Below, in pieces: positions 44,868 to 55,618 of a stretch of 64,000 nucleotides of DNA. The stretch's first letter is position 1. Every line of letters starts with the position of its first letter. Made by a program: the position numbers and the translations under genes. The notes beneath the pieces were generated by a model. It was given only the letters and a program-made list of their open reading frames with translations, had not been told where the DNA came from and searched no databases. The stretch comes from Apiotrichum sp. Y4204 (taxonomy: Eukaryota > Basidiomycota > Tremellomycetes > Trichosporonales > Trichosporonaceae), in NCBI GenBank assembly GCA_025531455.1, contig JAMYHL010000032.1, forward strand, positions 1 through 64,000, read 5' to 3'.

Positions 44868-47042
44868 ATGTCGCAGCTACCGCCTAACGGGCCTCCGGCC
44901 ACACTTTCCCAAGCGGCGCTGAATGCGATTCAGCAGGCGCAAATGCTGGCACGGCAGCAAGGTCAGATGCACCAGCAGCTGCCAGGGTCTCCGTTTTCCA
45001 ATGCTGGCGGCTCACCCATGATGGCGCCACAGCCCCTTCCAGCGTCGGCCCCCTCAATGCTGGCTACCCCGTCACTGCCGCCACCAACACCAGGGTCTGG
45101 CATGTCATCGACCCCGACTCCGACTCCTCCCACAGTGTCGCCCATGATGCCAACAACGTCCCTCCAGCCTCCTGGGATGGGACAGATGGGGCCAATGGGA
45201 CACTCCCCATCAATGGGTCATTCCCCATCAATGGGACCCATTCCATTGAGGCACCCTGGGTTTCCGGGCGTGGCAGGCAACCAGTCGCCCGTCCCATCAC
45301 CGCCGCCGCAGCCAGTGCAAGCCCCGCAGCCGATGCTCCCCCCAGCTGTCATTACGCAGATGGCAGCGTTTTTTGTGAGCCACCAGCTACAGCCTCCCGC
45401 CTCCGCGAATGGTGGGCCGGCTCCTCCGCCCATGACGCTTCCGCACATGATCCATACTCTTAACAATCTGCCGCCGGACAAACTTCGCCACATGCACGCT
45501 ACCTATGTAGCGCGTTCTCGTCAAATGCAGCAACAGCAGCAGCAGGTCATGCTGGCGAACAATGCTCAAGCCCAGACGCTCAACCCGTCTCTCCTACCCG
45601 GCACCCCAGGCTCTGGGACTCCCACTGCTGCACCACCTGCGCCGATGGTCCCCACGCTTCCTCCTGCGCTTCTGGCTCCCTCTGCGTCGCCGGTCCCGCC
45701 ACACTCCGTGCTCCCTCCTGCCCCTCCCCGTGACTCCGCGGCGGGCTCAACGCCCGCTGCCCCTCCGGCTGCCAGCACGTCCGACAAGCCCAAAGCCGAC
45801 AAGCCAAAGTCTGACAAGCCAAAGTCCGATAAACCCAAGGCCGACAAGCCCAAGTCTGAGAAGAAGGACAAGGCCAAGGGTGATAAGGCCAAGACCGACA
45901 AGGACAAGGGTGGCAAGACCGACAAGTCTGAGAAGGCCGACAAGGCCGACAAGGACAAAGACAAGGACAAGGACAAAGAGAAGGACAAGGGCAAGGACAA
46001 GGACAAGGACAAAGAGAAGGACAAGGGCAAGGACAAGGACAAGGACAAGACGAAGGGCGACAATGATGACAAGGACAAGCCCGCAGAGAAGCCCAAGAAG
46101 CCGCCCGTCAAGCGTAACCGTGCGAAGGAAAAGGCCCGGCGTCAGGAGCGCGAAGCCGCTGCTGCTGCCGCCGCAGCCGCGGCCGAAAAGGAGAAGACCA
46201 ATGATGGCGAGAAGAAGGACAAGAACAAGGATAAGGATTCCGACAAGGGCAAGGAGAACAAGGACGGCAAGGAGAAGAAGGATGGCAAGGATAAGGAGTC
46301 GAGCGCTACCGTTTCTGCTGCCGCGCGCACGACGACTGTCGCCACCCAAGAACATTCAGCCGATGATGCCGCCGAGGCCGCACCCGAGTATCGCCGTCCA
46401 AGGAATCGTGGCGAAGAGGGTTTCCGCGGATCCATGCGTGGTGAAATAGCGCGCATGATGTACGCGGCCGGCGACGTGCCGGAACCCGACGTGGACACTG
46501 TCGACTTTCTTGAAGACATGGTGGTCGAGTTCCTGGGAGATCTCTGTCGGCCCGTTCAGCCAATTCGCGTCACTCCGCATGCGGCTCGACAGCCTGTCCC
46601 CCTCACTGCCGAGGTGCTACGCCATCGCCTGGCGTCACATTCGTACCTGCGCAAATACCTCTCCCGTTGGGACGACATGACGTACATGATGGTCGAGCTT
46701 CAGCAGAGCCGCCGTGTCGCCCAGCCGTCGCACAACGACCTGATTGCCTCGGTTGGAAAGCAGTTCCTTGGCCTGGACGAAGAAGAGGGCGGCGCGGGTA
46801 CCAAGCGTCGTGCGCCGATCACAGCCGAGGACGACGCTGCCAACAAACGCCGCGCTCGCCCGCCTAAGGAGCCGCAAGAACGCAAGAAGCCTGGTCCGAA
46901 GAAGGGCTGGAAGAAGAATCTGGATCCCAATGCGCCAGTCAAGCGCCGTCCAGCCAGCCGTCCGCTCAACAAGAAGCCGGGTGCGCCCGGTGGCCGCGCG
47001 AGTGTCGCCCCATCCAGTCCCTCCAAGACGCCTGCCCCGTGA
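44868..47042 (+). CDS. TAF13: TFIID subunit TAF13 with very long N-terminal extension
   Basis: Single exon, 724 codons. Residues about 520-640 form the TAF13/TFIID-18 histone fold: RGEIARMMYAAGDVPEPD, then TVDFLEDMVVEFLGDLC, then VLRHRLASHSYLRKYLSRW. It pairs with TAF11 in TFIID at RNA polymerase II promoters. Typical TAF13 is 120-180 residues. Here about 300 residues of Pro/Gln/Met-rich sequence (start LSQAALNAIQQAQMLARQQ), then about 180 residues dominated by DKPK, DKDK and EKDKGK repeats, precede it. A basic tail (KKPGPKKGWKKNLDPNAP) follows and could bind DNA. There is no intron to explain the extension, and the frame is uninterrupted, so it looks real. The window does not show whether relatives share it. 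Confidence 0.87.
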   Translation: MSQLPPNGPPATLSQAALNAIQQAQMLARQQGQMHQQLPGSPFSNAGGSPMMAPQPLPASAPSMLATPSLPPPTPGSGMSSTPTPTPPTVSPMMPTTSLQPPGMGQMGPMGHSPSMGHSPSMGPIPLRHPGFPGVAGNQSPVPSPPPQPVQAPQPMLPPAVITQMAAFFVSHQLQPPASANGGPAPPPMTLPHMIHTLNNLPPDKLRHMHATYVARSRQMQQQQQQVMLANNAQAQTLNPSLLPGTPGSGTPTAAPPAPMVPTLPPALLAPSASPVPPHSVLPPAPPRDSAAGSTPAAPPAASTSDKPKADKPKSDKPKSDKPKADKPKSEKKDKAKGDKAKTDKDKGGKTDKSEKADKADKDKDKDKDKEKDKGKDKDKDKEKDKGKDKDKDKTKGDNDDKDKPAEKPKKPPVKRNRAKEKARRQEREAAAAAAAAAAEKEKTNDGEKKDKNKDKDSDKGKENKDGKEKKDGKDKESSATVSAAARTTTVATQEHSADDAAEAAPEYRRPRNRGEEGFRGSMRGEIARMMYAAGDVPEPDVDTVDFLEDMVVEFLGDLCRPVQPIRVTPHAARQPVPLTAEVLRHRLASHSYLRKYLSRWDDMTYMMVELQQSRRVAQPSHNDLIASVGKQFLGLDEEEGGAGTKRRAPITAEDDAANKRRARPPKEPQERKKPGPKKGWKKNLDPNAPVKRRPASRPLNKKPGAPGGRASVAPSSPSKTPAP

Positions 47043-47496
47043 CCAACGGTGTGGGTGCAATGAAACTGGAGGTGGTGTGCAATTGTACCAAGGGCCGTGA
47101 CAAGACCACATTTAACCAGTGAGTCCATTCCCCCTCTACGCGAGCTCCCTGTGACGAAAACCTATCCCAATACCAACCCAAGCCGGGGGACAAGATCCCA
47201 GGCCAGCGCAACCTTCCCGCACTGCCGTCTTGGTGGGCGCGGACATGGAGGGGGTGCTGGCCGCTTCCGGACGATGCGGGTTCATTCATAGTTACCCTGA
47301 GGGAGCTCGCAACCAGCGCTGCGTTGTGCAATGCTGACGATAACAGACGCGATAATGAAGATGGTGATAAGTAAAGAAGAAGTTTGAAGTCTGTACTCCA
47401 TCTGTGTTGTATGCACCATGTCACGATACGAAAGAAAGCAGCAGCAGTCCACGCCCAATGAATGTTCTAATGTCCTGCATAATCATAACTCCCATC
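47043..47496. other. Convergent intergenic region
   Basis: 3' flanks of TAF13 (+) and the TM protein (-). AT-rich near 47340-47400. A CAGTGAGTCC at about 47118 could be a 3' UTR intron donor but is not needed. No gene is seen. Confidence 0.5.
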
Positions 47497-48461
47497 TCAA
47501 GGGATGAGCTTCATCTTGGCATACTTGAGCCATCCGGCGACGGCCGCGAGCGCCAGCACGGCGAGGAGGAGCGGGAGCTGGACGATGGTGAGGATCCAGA
47601 CTGTGCCCATGGCCGGGCCCTGGTGGTCAGCCGAGGGAACGAGAAGGGGGCAAACAAGACGGGGTACGAGTCGGAGACGAGAAAGCCACTCCAAATCCCT
47701 TGCCCACCGCACACAACGCACCTGCGCAATGACCTCGAGATACGGCGCGCGGTTAACCAGCCAGATAAGCCGCATCCCGCTCCCCATACTCGCGAGCGTG
47801 AGGCCGAGCCGGACCCAGAGCGAAGACGCGTGGCGCGTCGCTGCCGTCAGAAGCGCACACATAGAGACATACTGTAGAACATGATGATCCCGATCGCTGC
47901 CGTCAGTACACAACTAAAGATTCAGCTTACTGGGCGTGGACATGAGGTAATTCTTGAGATAGCGCGAGAACGGCGGATGGCGCGAGTACGACAGATTTGT
48001 GAGACTGACCGTCAGCACTACCCTTGCCCTCCTGTCTCCACTCACATGTCCAGCATGAGATAGAGAAAGCTGAACGGCACAGTCCACATGAGGGCATCGA
48101 AAAACTCGTCCCACCACGCCTCGACCGCGCGGTCGTCGGCGCTCACCCCCTCCTCCTCCTCCTCAATCCACTCAGAGTCCACCTCGGGCGCGAGTCTCTG
48201 CACCTTCATCCCACTCAGGCCACTCTGCGGATCGAGGACCTCGGCCCACTCGCCCGCACTCCGCCCCGCGACATGCCCATCGCCGGCGTCGTGGAAGCTC
48301 ACGCCCGCGGCGCGCAGGTCGTCCTCGGTGAGGTTTACGAGCGGGGCGGGCGGCGCGCGCGCGGCGGTGCTGCTTGGTGCAGCGAGGGGGATCTCGGAGG
48401 GGCGCAGCGGAGTGTATTCCTCCCCAGAGGGCTTTTTCGGCTTGCGGTTCCGTGGCGGCAT
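47497..48461 (-). CDS. Small multi-TM protein of unknown function
   Basis: Five exons (48461-48046, 48004-47931, 47896-47873, 47840-47722, 47619-47497) join to 251 codons; one exon is 24 nt. The N-terminus is hydrophilic with LTEDDLRAAGVSF and an acidic EWIEEEEEG. Then come four probable helices: FFDALMWTVPFSFLYLML, IGIIMFY joined to SSLWVRLGLTLASMGSGMRL, and VWILTIVQLPLLLAVLALAA, ending KYAKMKLIP. The order of an acidic N-terminus, a W-x-x-FF-x-ALMWT helix and a short TM bundle resembles the fungal DUF7719 family, but I am not sure. Convergent with TAF13; no functional link is apparent. Confidence 0.62.
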
Positions 48462-48810
48462 TGGGTTGCGTGTGGTGGGAGTTGTTGTGAAGGAGGGAAT
48501 CTTTGTCGGTCAGAGGTATGACGCGCCGAGGTTTGCAGTCGCACAGTCGGGCACTCGGACGCGCACGCGACCCTCAGGGCACCGCATGGCTCCCACGCGA
48601 AGCTGGAACTGAACCATGGTACCATGGTACACTTTGAACCTTCCAAACCCCATCCCTCAATGTCAAGAGCATGCATTGCACGCAGTCTACATGTACAACA
48701 GTCTATATCTAGTCGTCGCTCTGCGCGTGTTGAGTAGTAGGGTGTCTCCGGTGGCAGTATCCCGTGCTCCAGCGTCGCCATCGTCTCCAACATGTCGAAG
48801 CCTCCATCTC
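48462..48810. other. Short intergenic spacer
   Basis: Promoter of the TM protein starting at 48461 and 3' flank of the Mg2+ transporter. Contains the perfect repeat ACCATGGTACCATGGT at about 48613-48628. No gene is seen. Confidence 0.5.
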
Positions 48811-50772
48811 TCACTTGAGCCTTACCCCGCCGCGCCAGGCACGCCACGGCCAGCGGGACGGTTCGGCGACAGCGTGTTCGGGGACGGGGGGCGGGCGCTG
48901 GCGGCTCCGCCGCTCGTGTTCCCAGGCAGCGAGCGCGTCCTCGACGTTGCTATCGCGCGGGGGCGCGGAGGCGATGGATGGCGGGACAGCAGTGGCGGGG
49001 AAGGAGAGGGGACGAGGGCGGCGGCGGCGGTCGCGGTCTGTGCCGGATTCGGGGGCGGTCGCAGGGGTCTCGCCGCTCGAGTCCGCCGCCATGCTCAGGT
49101 CCGTCTCGACGCGGCGCAGCGCCGGCAGCCCGCTGAGCGAGTTGGAGCGCGAGTGCGAAAACGTGTTGCGCCGCCCCGAGCTGGTGATGCTGTGGCTGCG
49201 GAGCGCAAAGCCAGGGGACGCGGCGCCGATGCCGAATGCAAAGCCTGTCGGCATGGCGGGGCGGTTGGCGAGGTCCGGGATGAGCGTACCGTAGCGCGGG
49301 CGGCGGCGGCGGAGCGAGGTTGGGGACGGGGGGCTGTCGACAACCGCCGAGGGACTCTCCGGGAGGTCCACCTCGGCGGGCTCGAGCACCTCGTCGCCGC
49401 CAAGAAACGTCGCGCCCTCGCCGGCCTCGAGCTCGTCGTGCGCCTCGTGCGGGTGCGTGTCCTCGAGCGCCTCCTCTTCGACCCACGTGCCGACCTCGAT
49501 GCCGCCGTCGCCAGTCGGCTGGATCGCGGAAACAACCCACACTCCAACGAGAAGCACCGCGACGCCAAGCGACATGAGAAGGATCTGGTGCGTCGCCAGG
49601 CGCCCGAGCTGGTTGTAGAAGATAAGGCCATCAAAGATGGACGCGAGGTTGAAAAAGCAGAATGCGAGGGGACACACGAGCGCGGGCGATGCGAATGTGA
49701 GCGAGTAGTTGAGATACACGAGCTGGAGAATGGCGGCGACTCCAAGGCCAGCAACGAGGAACCACGTCTGCACGCGCGTAAACTCGTTCTGCCCGCGGCC
49801 CGTCGTCCAGTGGTCTATCGTAGCTATAACGAGCTCGACGGCCGCCTTTGCAAGAACGAGACAAAGGCCCGACAGCGTGCCTGATGCAGCCGCGAAAGCG
49901 AGGCCGCAGAACGTGAGCGTGCGCTGGCGGTCATCTAGCCGCCGTGCAAGTTTGGAGGGCAGAACATCCTCGAGCTGGGCAAAGCGCACCGTCTTGGTGT
50001 CGTTTGGATTCACAGAAATCGGGGAAACGACGTCCCCGGGCTGCGTTGGGCGGAACGGGATGGCGGCTTCGGAGCGGGGCGAGGCATAGTTGCTCGGCGT
50101 GTCGGCCGGGAGGCGGATACGATCCGTGGAGGCAAGATACCATGCCACAAGGTGTGCAGCGGCAAGTACGAGCGCGACGAGGACGCATACGACCGCGAAG
50201 AAGGCGACAAACGGGCCCCGCGCCCACAGCTCGAGGATCTCGTCCAACGAGTGGTTCCCGTCGGGCACGACGCCGAAGATCGCAATAAGCACCGCTCCGC
50301 CGGCAATCAGTACTGTGCCGAGCATCATCGAGTGGGTAAAGCCCTCGCCGAGGATAATGTGCGCAAGCAGCGAGTTCCACAGTAGCGAGATGCCGCCGAG
50401 CGGGGCGAGCACCACAATCGGGAGCGCGCCAATCTGGAAGACTGTGGAGTGAGCCCAGCGCACGGACCATGTTGTACTATTGTACTGTCACGTACCAGAA
50501 CCAAACACGTTGCTGGAGATGTACACTGCAAACCCAATGATCCAGAGGGGGCGGCGGACGGCGCGCCGGCGCTCCTCGGGGGGCAGCGCATCGTCCTGCA
50601 CGTGCGACTTGCGCTGGATCGTGAGGCCTGGGGTTAGGAAATGGTCAAAGGAGGTTGGTCGAAGGTGGTGGAATTGAGGTTGATCCACCACCGCAACACC
50701 ATACGCACCGAGACTCTGCACAAACGAGCACGCGAGGCCGACAAAGATGGCGAGCACGACGGGGATGCCCAT
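48811..50772 (-). CDS. NIPA-family magnesium transporter
   Basis: Exons 50772-50709, 50627-50496 and 50441-48811 join to 608 codons. Family landmarks: FVQSLGLTIQRKSHVQ made by the first splice, RRPLWIIGFAVYISSNVFGS, then VFQIGALPIVVLAPLGGISLLWN, HIILGEGF and GTVLIAGGAVLIAIFG. Nine or so helices end with DGLIFYNQLGRLATHQIL and the final TM. NIPA/DUF803 proteins move Mg2+ across plasma or endosomal membranes. The C-terminal third (about 230 residues) is a disordered cytosolic tail rich in Ser, Pro, Arg and Glu. Reading through the first intron would insert 26 non-family residues, so splicing is well supported. Confidence 0.9.
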
Positions 50773-52123
50773 CGTGCCGGACGGAGATGGAGGCGGAGTG
50801 GAGGAGAGGAGCGGGAGGTGGAAGGCGGGGCGGGGGGGAGGGAAGGGAGGGGGGTACGCTATCCCAGACCAGCAGGAGATCAGATGAGGAGATCGCTCAT
50901 GAGTCGGACCCGAGAGATAAAGAATCAAAGTAGGGTGGAGAGGTGGAGATGATGGAGAGAAATGGATATCAGCAACAATGGACGGCTCCGACAATGTTGT
51001 TGAACATTGGAATAATGGCAACCTTGGATCTCTTCTCGGACGCGTGGCACTCACTCCCTGCTTAAGCCTGCTTCTCCCTTTTGTGCATTTGTAGGCCCCT
51101 TGGTGGCAAAAAATGACATCAACGTCAATGGCCTCAACCTTGTGTGATGCATGTGATGGACCCTCTGTACGGGAGCGCGGGAGCGCGAAGCGGAGGATCA
51201 TCTGGCGACTCCACACCGATGCACAGCAGTCATCCAGTATCGGTGCACGCTCAGCATCCCATCACATCCATTGAGCTCTCATTATTACAGCTACAGATGA
51301 AGCTCTACCCCCACCTCGGCCTCATCTTGCCCTGGCCCTCCACACCGCCGCCACACCACTTCCCCCGACTGAGCGCGCGATCAAGACCTCTGGGCGAGAG
51401 TGATGCCAAGATGGCGGCGAAGAACAAAACACACCGAAACAGGTGGCGAGTCGCGCGGGACAAGGTGGGACAAGGTGGGATGAGTTGGTCCGAGGGTCCG
51501 GCATCCTGCGTCCTGGATATCCTGGATACGGAATTTCTGTATCACGCGAGCTATGCACATCTCTGTATCTCTCTCGTTCTGGCGTTCTCTGGCAGTACCC
51601 GCCGTGTACCGCCTCGTATGGGTCCCGCCTGGTTTCATCACGCCCAGGGAGGGGCGCCTGGCCACTGATCCACTGACCCACATCGCAAGACGGCTAGGCA
51701 TCACCGCTCGTTTCCAGGCCCCAGCCCTTACCCCTGTGGCGCGCTCGGGCCGGGCTTGGCCAAAGGGCCGTGAGATACAAACGATACGATGCATATGATA
51801 TTTGACTGTTATGGTACTATTGCAATTGTGAGGAGTTGAACCTCTACTTCCCGGGCCGTCACGTGCTGCGTTGGGAGCGCCGCGGGGCCGTGGGAGCAGG
51901 TGTCGAGATGGGCCGGAGCAGGCAGTGTACAACGTCTCTGCCGCCCGGCGGGGTATATATGAAGGGGGTAGTGCTGTGAAAGGTATCCGTGGATCCGGGT
52001 ACTGGGTGCCGAGTTGAACGGCAGTCCGTTGAGGACCGGTGGGCGCAAGGGCCTACAGGTGGGAGGAGACGTTACCTACCGTGTGGCAGGCGGAGGGTAA
52101 CCAAACAACCCCCAGCCAGACGC
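50773..52123. other. 1.35-kb intergenic region
   Basis: No gene is supported. Near the transporter start it is purine-rich on the + strand (GAGGAGAGGAGCGGGAGG). GGGACAAGGT is tandemly duplicated at 51459-51478. A B-box-like GGTTCAACTCC on the minus strand near 51830-51840 has a fair T-arm but no matching acceptor or A box, so no tRNA is called. Confidence 0.45.
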
Positions 52124-54366
52124 TTAGGCGCCGTTCTCCTGGTCAAGGAGGAAGGGCTCAAAGATGCACTCGCCGTTCTTAAAGTCGTTGGCGACAATGT
52201 TGACAAGGTAGCTCTCGCCCATGATCTTGTTGATCACGTCGCGCGACTCGGAGCCCTCGGGGTAGAGGTTTGCCCACTGGAGGCCGAGCTCGAACGCCTC
52301 GTCCTTCCAGGCGACAAACGAGACAGCCTCGACAATGGTCGGCTGCACAATCTCCTTGCCGGGGAAGACACCCCAGGTGACTGCGTTGGGGCCCTCCGAG
52401 TGCGTGTTGGTGCGCAGGTCGCCCTGCTTGTTGACGGCGTAGTAGGTGATGCGCGGGTCCTTCTCGATGCGGCGGATGAGCGGGTTGAGAAGCTCGGGCG
52501 AGACGAAGAACTCGAGGTAGGCCTGGGGAGGGGTTAGAATGAAAGAGACATTAACTCGCCTTTTGGTAGACGTAGCCGCCAGCGGGGCCCCAGCCGTGGA
52601 CCTTGTCGTCTGAGGCGACGCCGTCGACAGCGGGCTGCGAGTTGATGGTGAGGTATCCACGCGCGTTCATCTTCGCGAGCTGCTGGGTAATGACCGATGT
52701 CTCCTTGGCCGGCGGCTGGTTCGACCACGGGAGCTTGTTGAGCTCGCCGCGGCAGAATTTGGCGAAGAGCTCGTAGACGTCCTCCGCCGACTTGGGCTCG
52801 CCCCAGATTGTGACGGCATCCGCAGGGGTGACACCAATGGAGACGGGGTAACCGTCGAGGTCGCCGTAGGCCGGAGAACGCGAGTCGCCCCAACGACCGT
52901 TGGGGAACTCGTCCCAGTCGGAAGTACGCGAAAGGTACGACTGGACGCGGTTGGCCCAGAAGATTGGGCGGATTGACTCCTGACGACGCATAGGGGTGAG
53001 CGACGGGCGCCACGGAAGGGGCATGACCTGCTCGCGCCTGGGGTCCATGTCGAGCTCCTCGAGCAACATGCGCGCACCCTTCTCGAGGTTGAGGGTGTAA
53101 ACGTGCAGACCCTTGATGCCGGCCTCATTGTTGTTAAGGATCTTGCGGCACATCTCAGCAACGAGCTTGGTACCCTTAGCGCGGACCTGCTCGTCATCGC
53201 CCTGCACGGGGTTGAGGGCGTCGTAGAAGTGCGGAGGCACGACTATGTTCTCGCGCTTGACCCAAGTCTGGAACTTGCCCCAGTTCTGGATGGGCATGAT
53301 ACCAGGAACGATGGGGACGGTGATGCCGTACTCGCGCACGCGCTTGACCCAGTCGAAGAAGATGTCGACGTCGTAGAACATCTGGGTAAAGATAAAGTCG
53401 GCACCGGCGTCGACCTTTTCCTTGAGCCAGAGCATCTCCTGGTGGCGGCCCTCCTCGGTCTCGGGCGTCTCCGGGTGTCCCTGGGGGAAGCCAGCGACGG
53501 CAACGCAGAAGTCACCGGGGTAGTGCTCGTGAATGTACTTGACGAGGTCGACGGCGTGGACGAAGCCCCCGGGGGTCGGCTTCCACTCGGAGCTGCCGGC
53601 AGGAGGGTCACCGCGAAGAGCAAGAATGTTCTGGCAGCCGAACTGCTTTGCCTGGGCTAGCGCCCACTCGACCTTCTCCTTGGGCACTGGGGTCAGTGCG
53701 GTTCTGATGGAAGGGAATAACTGGAAGAAACAGGTGCCAATAGACAGGTAGGGAAGCGAGACAACCCATTCCTTCTCGGAGTGCCTCCATGACGATCTGC
53801 AGACGGGAGAATCACACAGAAGCGGTTATAAGCGACGTGCTCCACGGCGCCCGCCGGCACATGAAGAAATATGTCCCTCCATCGGGCCGTGGAAGCATCG
53901 AGCATGGCGTCGTCACACGTCGTCTCACGGCGTCGTTCGATCTTTGGTGGCTTCCTCGCGACCGCCAGGGTCTAGCGTCGCCGGCGCCCGACACTCTCCC
54001 AAAAGTACCGTACTCACTCTCAGTGCAAGTAAGGTGCATGCACGTCTCAATGCCGATTGTCTCCTGGCAGACCTGGACGAGCGACGAGGTGAGGTCGGCA
54101 TTCTTGCCGCCGGCACCCCATGTGATGTCGATGAACTCGGGGCCGAGGTTGCGCATGCGCTCGATGCGGTCGAAGAGGTTCTGGAGGCCCTGGGGGTTAG
54201 CGACGAGATAGATGTCGTGCGTGCGCGAGTGCACGCTGGGGTGAAGTCACATGGCGCGACGTCCACGACCACGACTTACCTGGGCGGTACGCGGGGGGAA
54301 GTACTCGAAGGACCAGAACGGCCGGCCCTCGCGCTCGGCCTTTGCGAGCTTGTCGGTGATCTTCAT
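52124..54366 (-). CDS. Methylenetetrahydrofolate reductase
   Basis: Reduces 5,10-methylene-THF to 5-methyl-THF, the methyl donor for methionine synthase. Exons 54366-54280, 54189-54018, 53686-52560 and 52522-52124 join to 594 codons. The catalytic TIM barrel starts PFWSFEYFPPRTAQ (catalytic Glu in FEYFPP), then GLQNLFDRIERM, FIDITWGAGG, NILALRGDPPAG, AGADFIFTQMFYD and VPIVPGIMPIQNW. The regulatory half carries EFPNGRWGDSRSPAYGDL, TWGVFPGKEIVQPTIVE and WANLYPEGS. It is the full two-domain eukaryotic form. The third intron is GC-AG: the exon ends AAG before GCGAGT, and only that junction gives QKAYLEFFVSPELL in frame. The second intron is long (331 nt). MET12 versus MET13 type not decided. Confidence 0.95.
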
Positions 54367-55618
54367 ATCTCTAGTCGTCTAGTCCGTTTCGTGGTGTTTT
54401 GTTTTGGTGTTTTGTTTTGTATTTGTGTTTTTTTGTGGTTATCGCCCTCGTCGCCGGTGGAAATGGGGAATGAAGAGAGATGAAGAGGAAGATACGACAG
54501 CGACGACGACAAGAATCCGTGTGTTCGTGTTCGTGTCGGCGGTGGATCGGTGGAACTCCTGACTGCTTGCGTTCTCCCTGGTTGGTCGGGGTCCCACTGG
54601 GCCACCTCTCTCAGCTTCACAGCCAGTCAATAGTCCGGGGCTAATCGTCTGGCCCCCCCCTGATTTTTGCAGGAACGCAGGAACGTGGGTGGAAAAGTGG
54701 AGGGGCACCAGCGCTGGAAATTATGAGACGATAATGAGGACAGGCAGGGTAATAGGGGCCATAAAGGGGCGGTTAATACGAAGGACGCATACGCCGAAAC
54801 GACGCACGCAATAACGCGATATCGCTCTCTCCATATGGGAAGCTGGCTAACTAACCGCGACTCGACAGAAAGGGACATTATAGAGAGCAGACAGAGTAGG
54901 AGAGCAGGTAGAGCAGTCTGCACCCGTTCCCGCTCCTCCCAACGCCTCCCCGCGTGCTGGTCCGGATGGTCTGGTCATCCCCGCAAGTCCGACTCCGACT
55001 CCGACAGGACTTGGTTGACACGATCTGGCGATGTGATCAGCGGATATACTGTTCCGTGCTTCTTGCTGATCCTGATCTCCGCTCGACTCCGAATTCTTCT
55101 CATACTCTCACTTGTCGTTGAGCGGCGCTAACCGCATTCTGACCCCTGAGACCCTGAATTTTAAAGGGGCGCTTGGGGGTCCTCCGTTTGGTCCCGCTGC
55201 TTCCACGCGGACGATGCGTGGAGCGACGGAATGGATCAGCATCGAAGCATCCTAACTATCGATCAGCGGCTACATCCGAACAGAGCGAAGCGCAATCGAA
55301 CGGGCGAATGTCATCTGTGTGGGGAGCAGCAAGCACCAGCAACACGATAACTCTCCACGTCTCTGGAGCGGACGACGCAGTTCCAGCTTGGCATCAGACA
55401 GCGTGGGATCATTCCCCAACGGTTTCTCGCGACCCGCCACGGCGCATCGCTCGATCCTGACGCCTTGCCATGCTTGCCCTTGCCTGGACTTGGAATGGAA
55501 TACGTTGAGGACGGGAGACTTTTAGTGTACTTGATCACGTTTGCTACTACACCGTGCAACAATACAACCCAACGTGCGCGCGCTGCATTGCTGCAATATA
55601 GACTTCATCCTACGGGTA
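54367..55618. other. 1.25-kb intergenic region
   Basis: The MTHFR leader side has a T/G-rich + strand (GTTTTGTTTTGG repeats at 54390-54430), that is a CA-rich leader on the sense strand. A C9 run lies at 54651-54659. No gene-like frame or RNA gene is seen. Confidence 0.5.

Noticed and set aside
45562..46449. Overlapping Arg/Pro- and Leu/Ser-rich frames within TAF13
   Set aside because: They are frameshift and antisense shadows of the Lys/Asp repeat block.
51825..51960. B-box GGTTCAACTCC with a fair T stem on the minus strand
   Set aside because: The 3' acceptor CAATTGC has no partner within 130 nt upstream and no A box was found.
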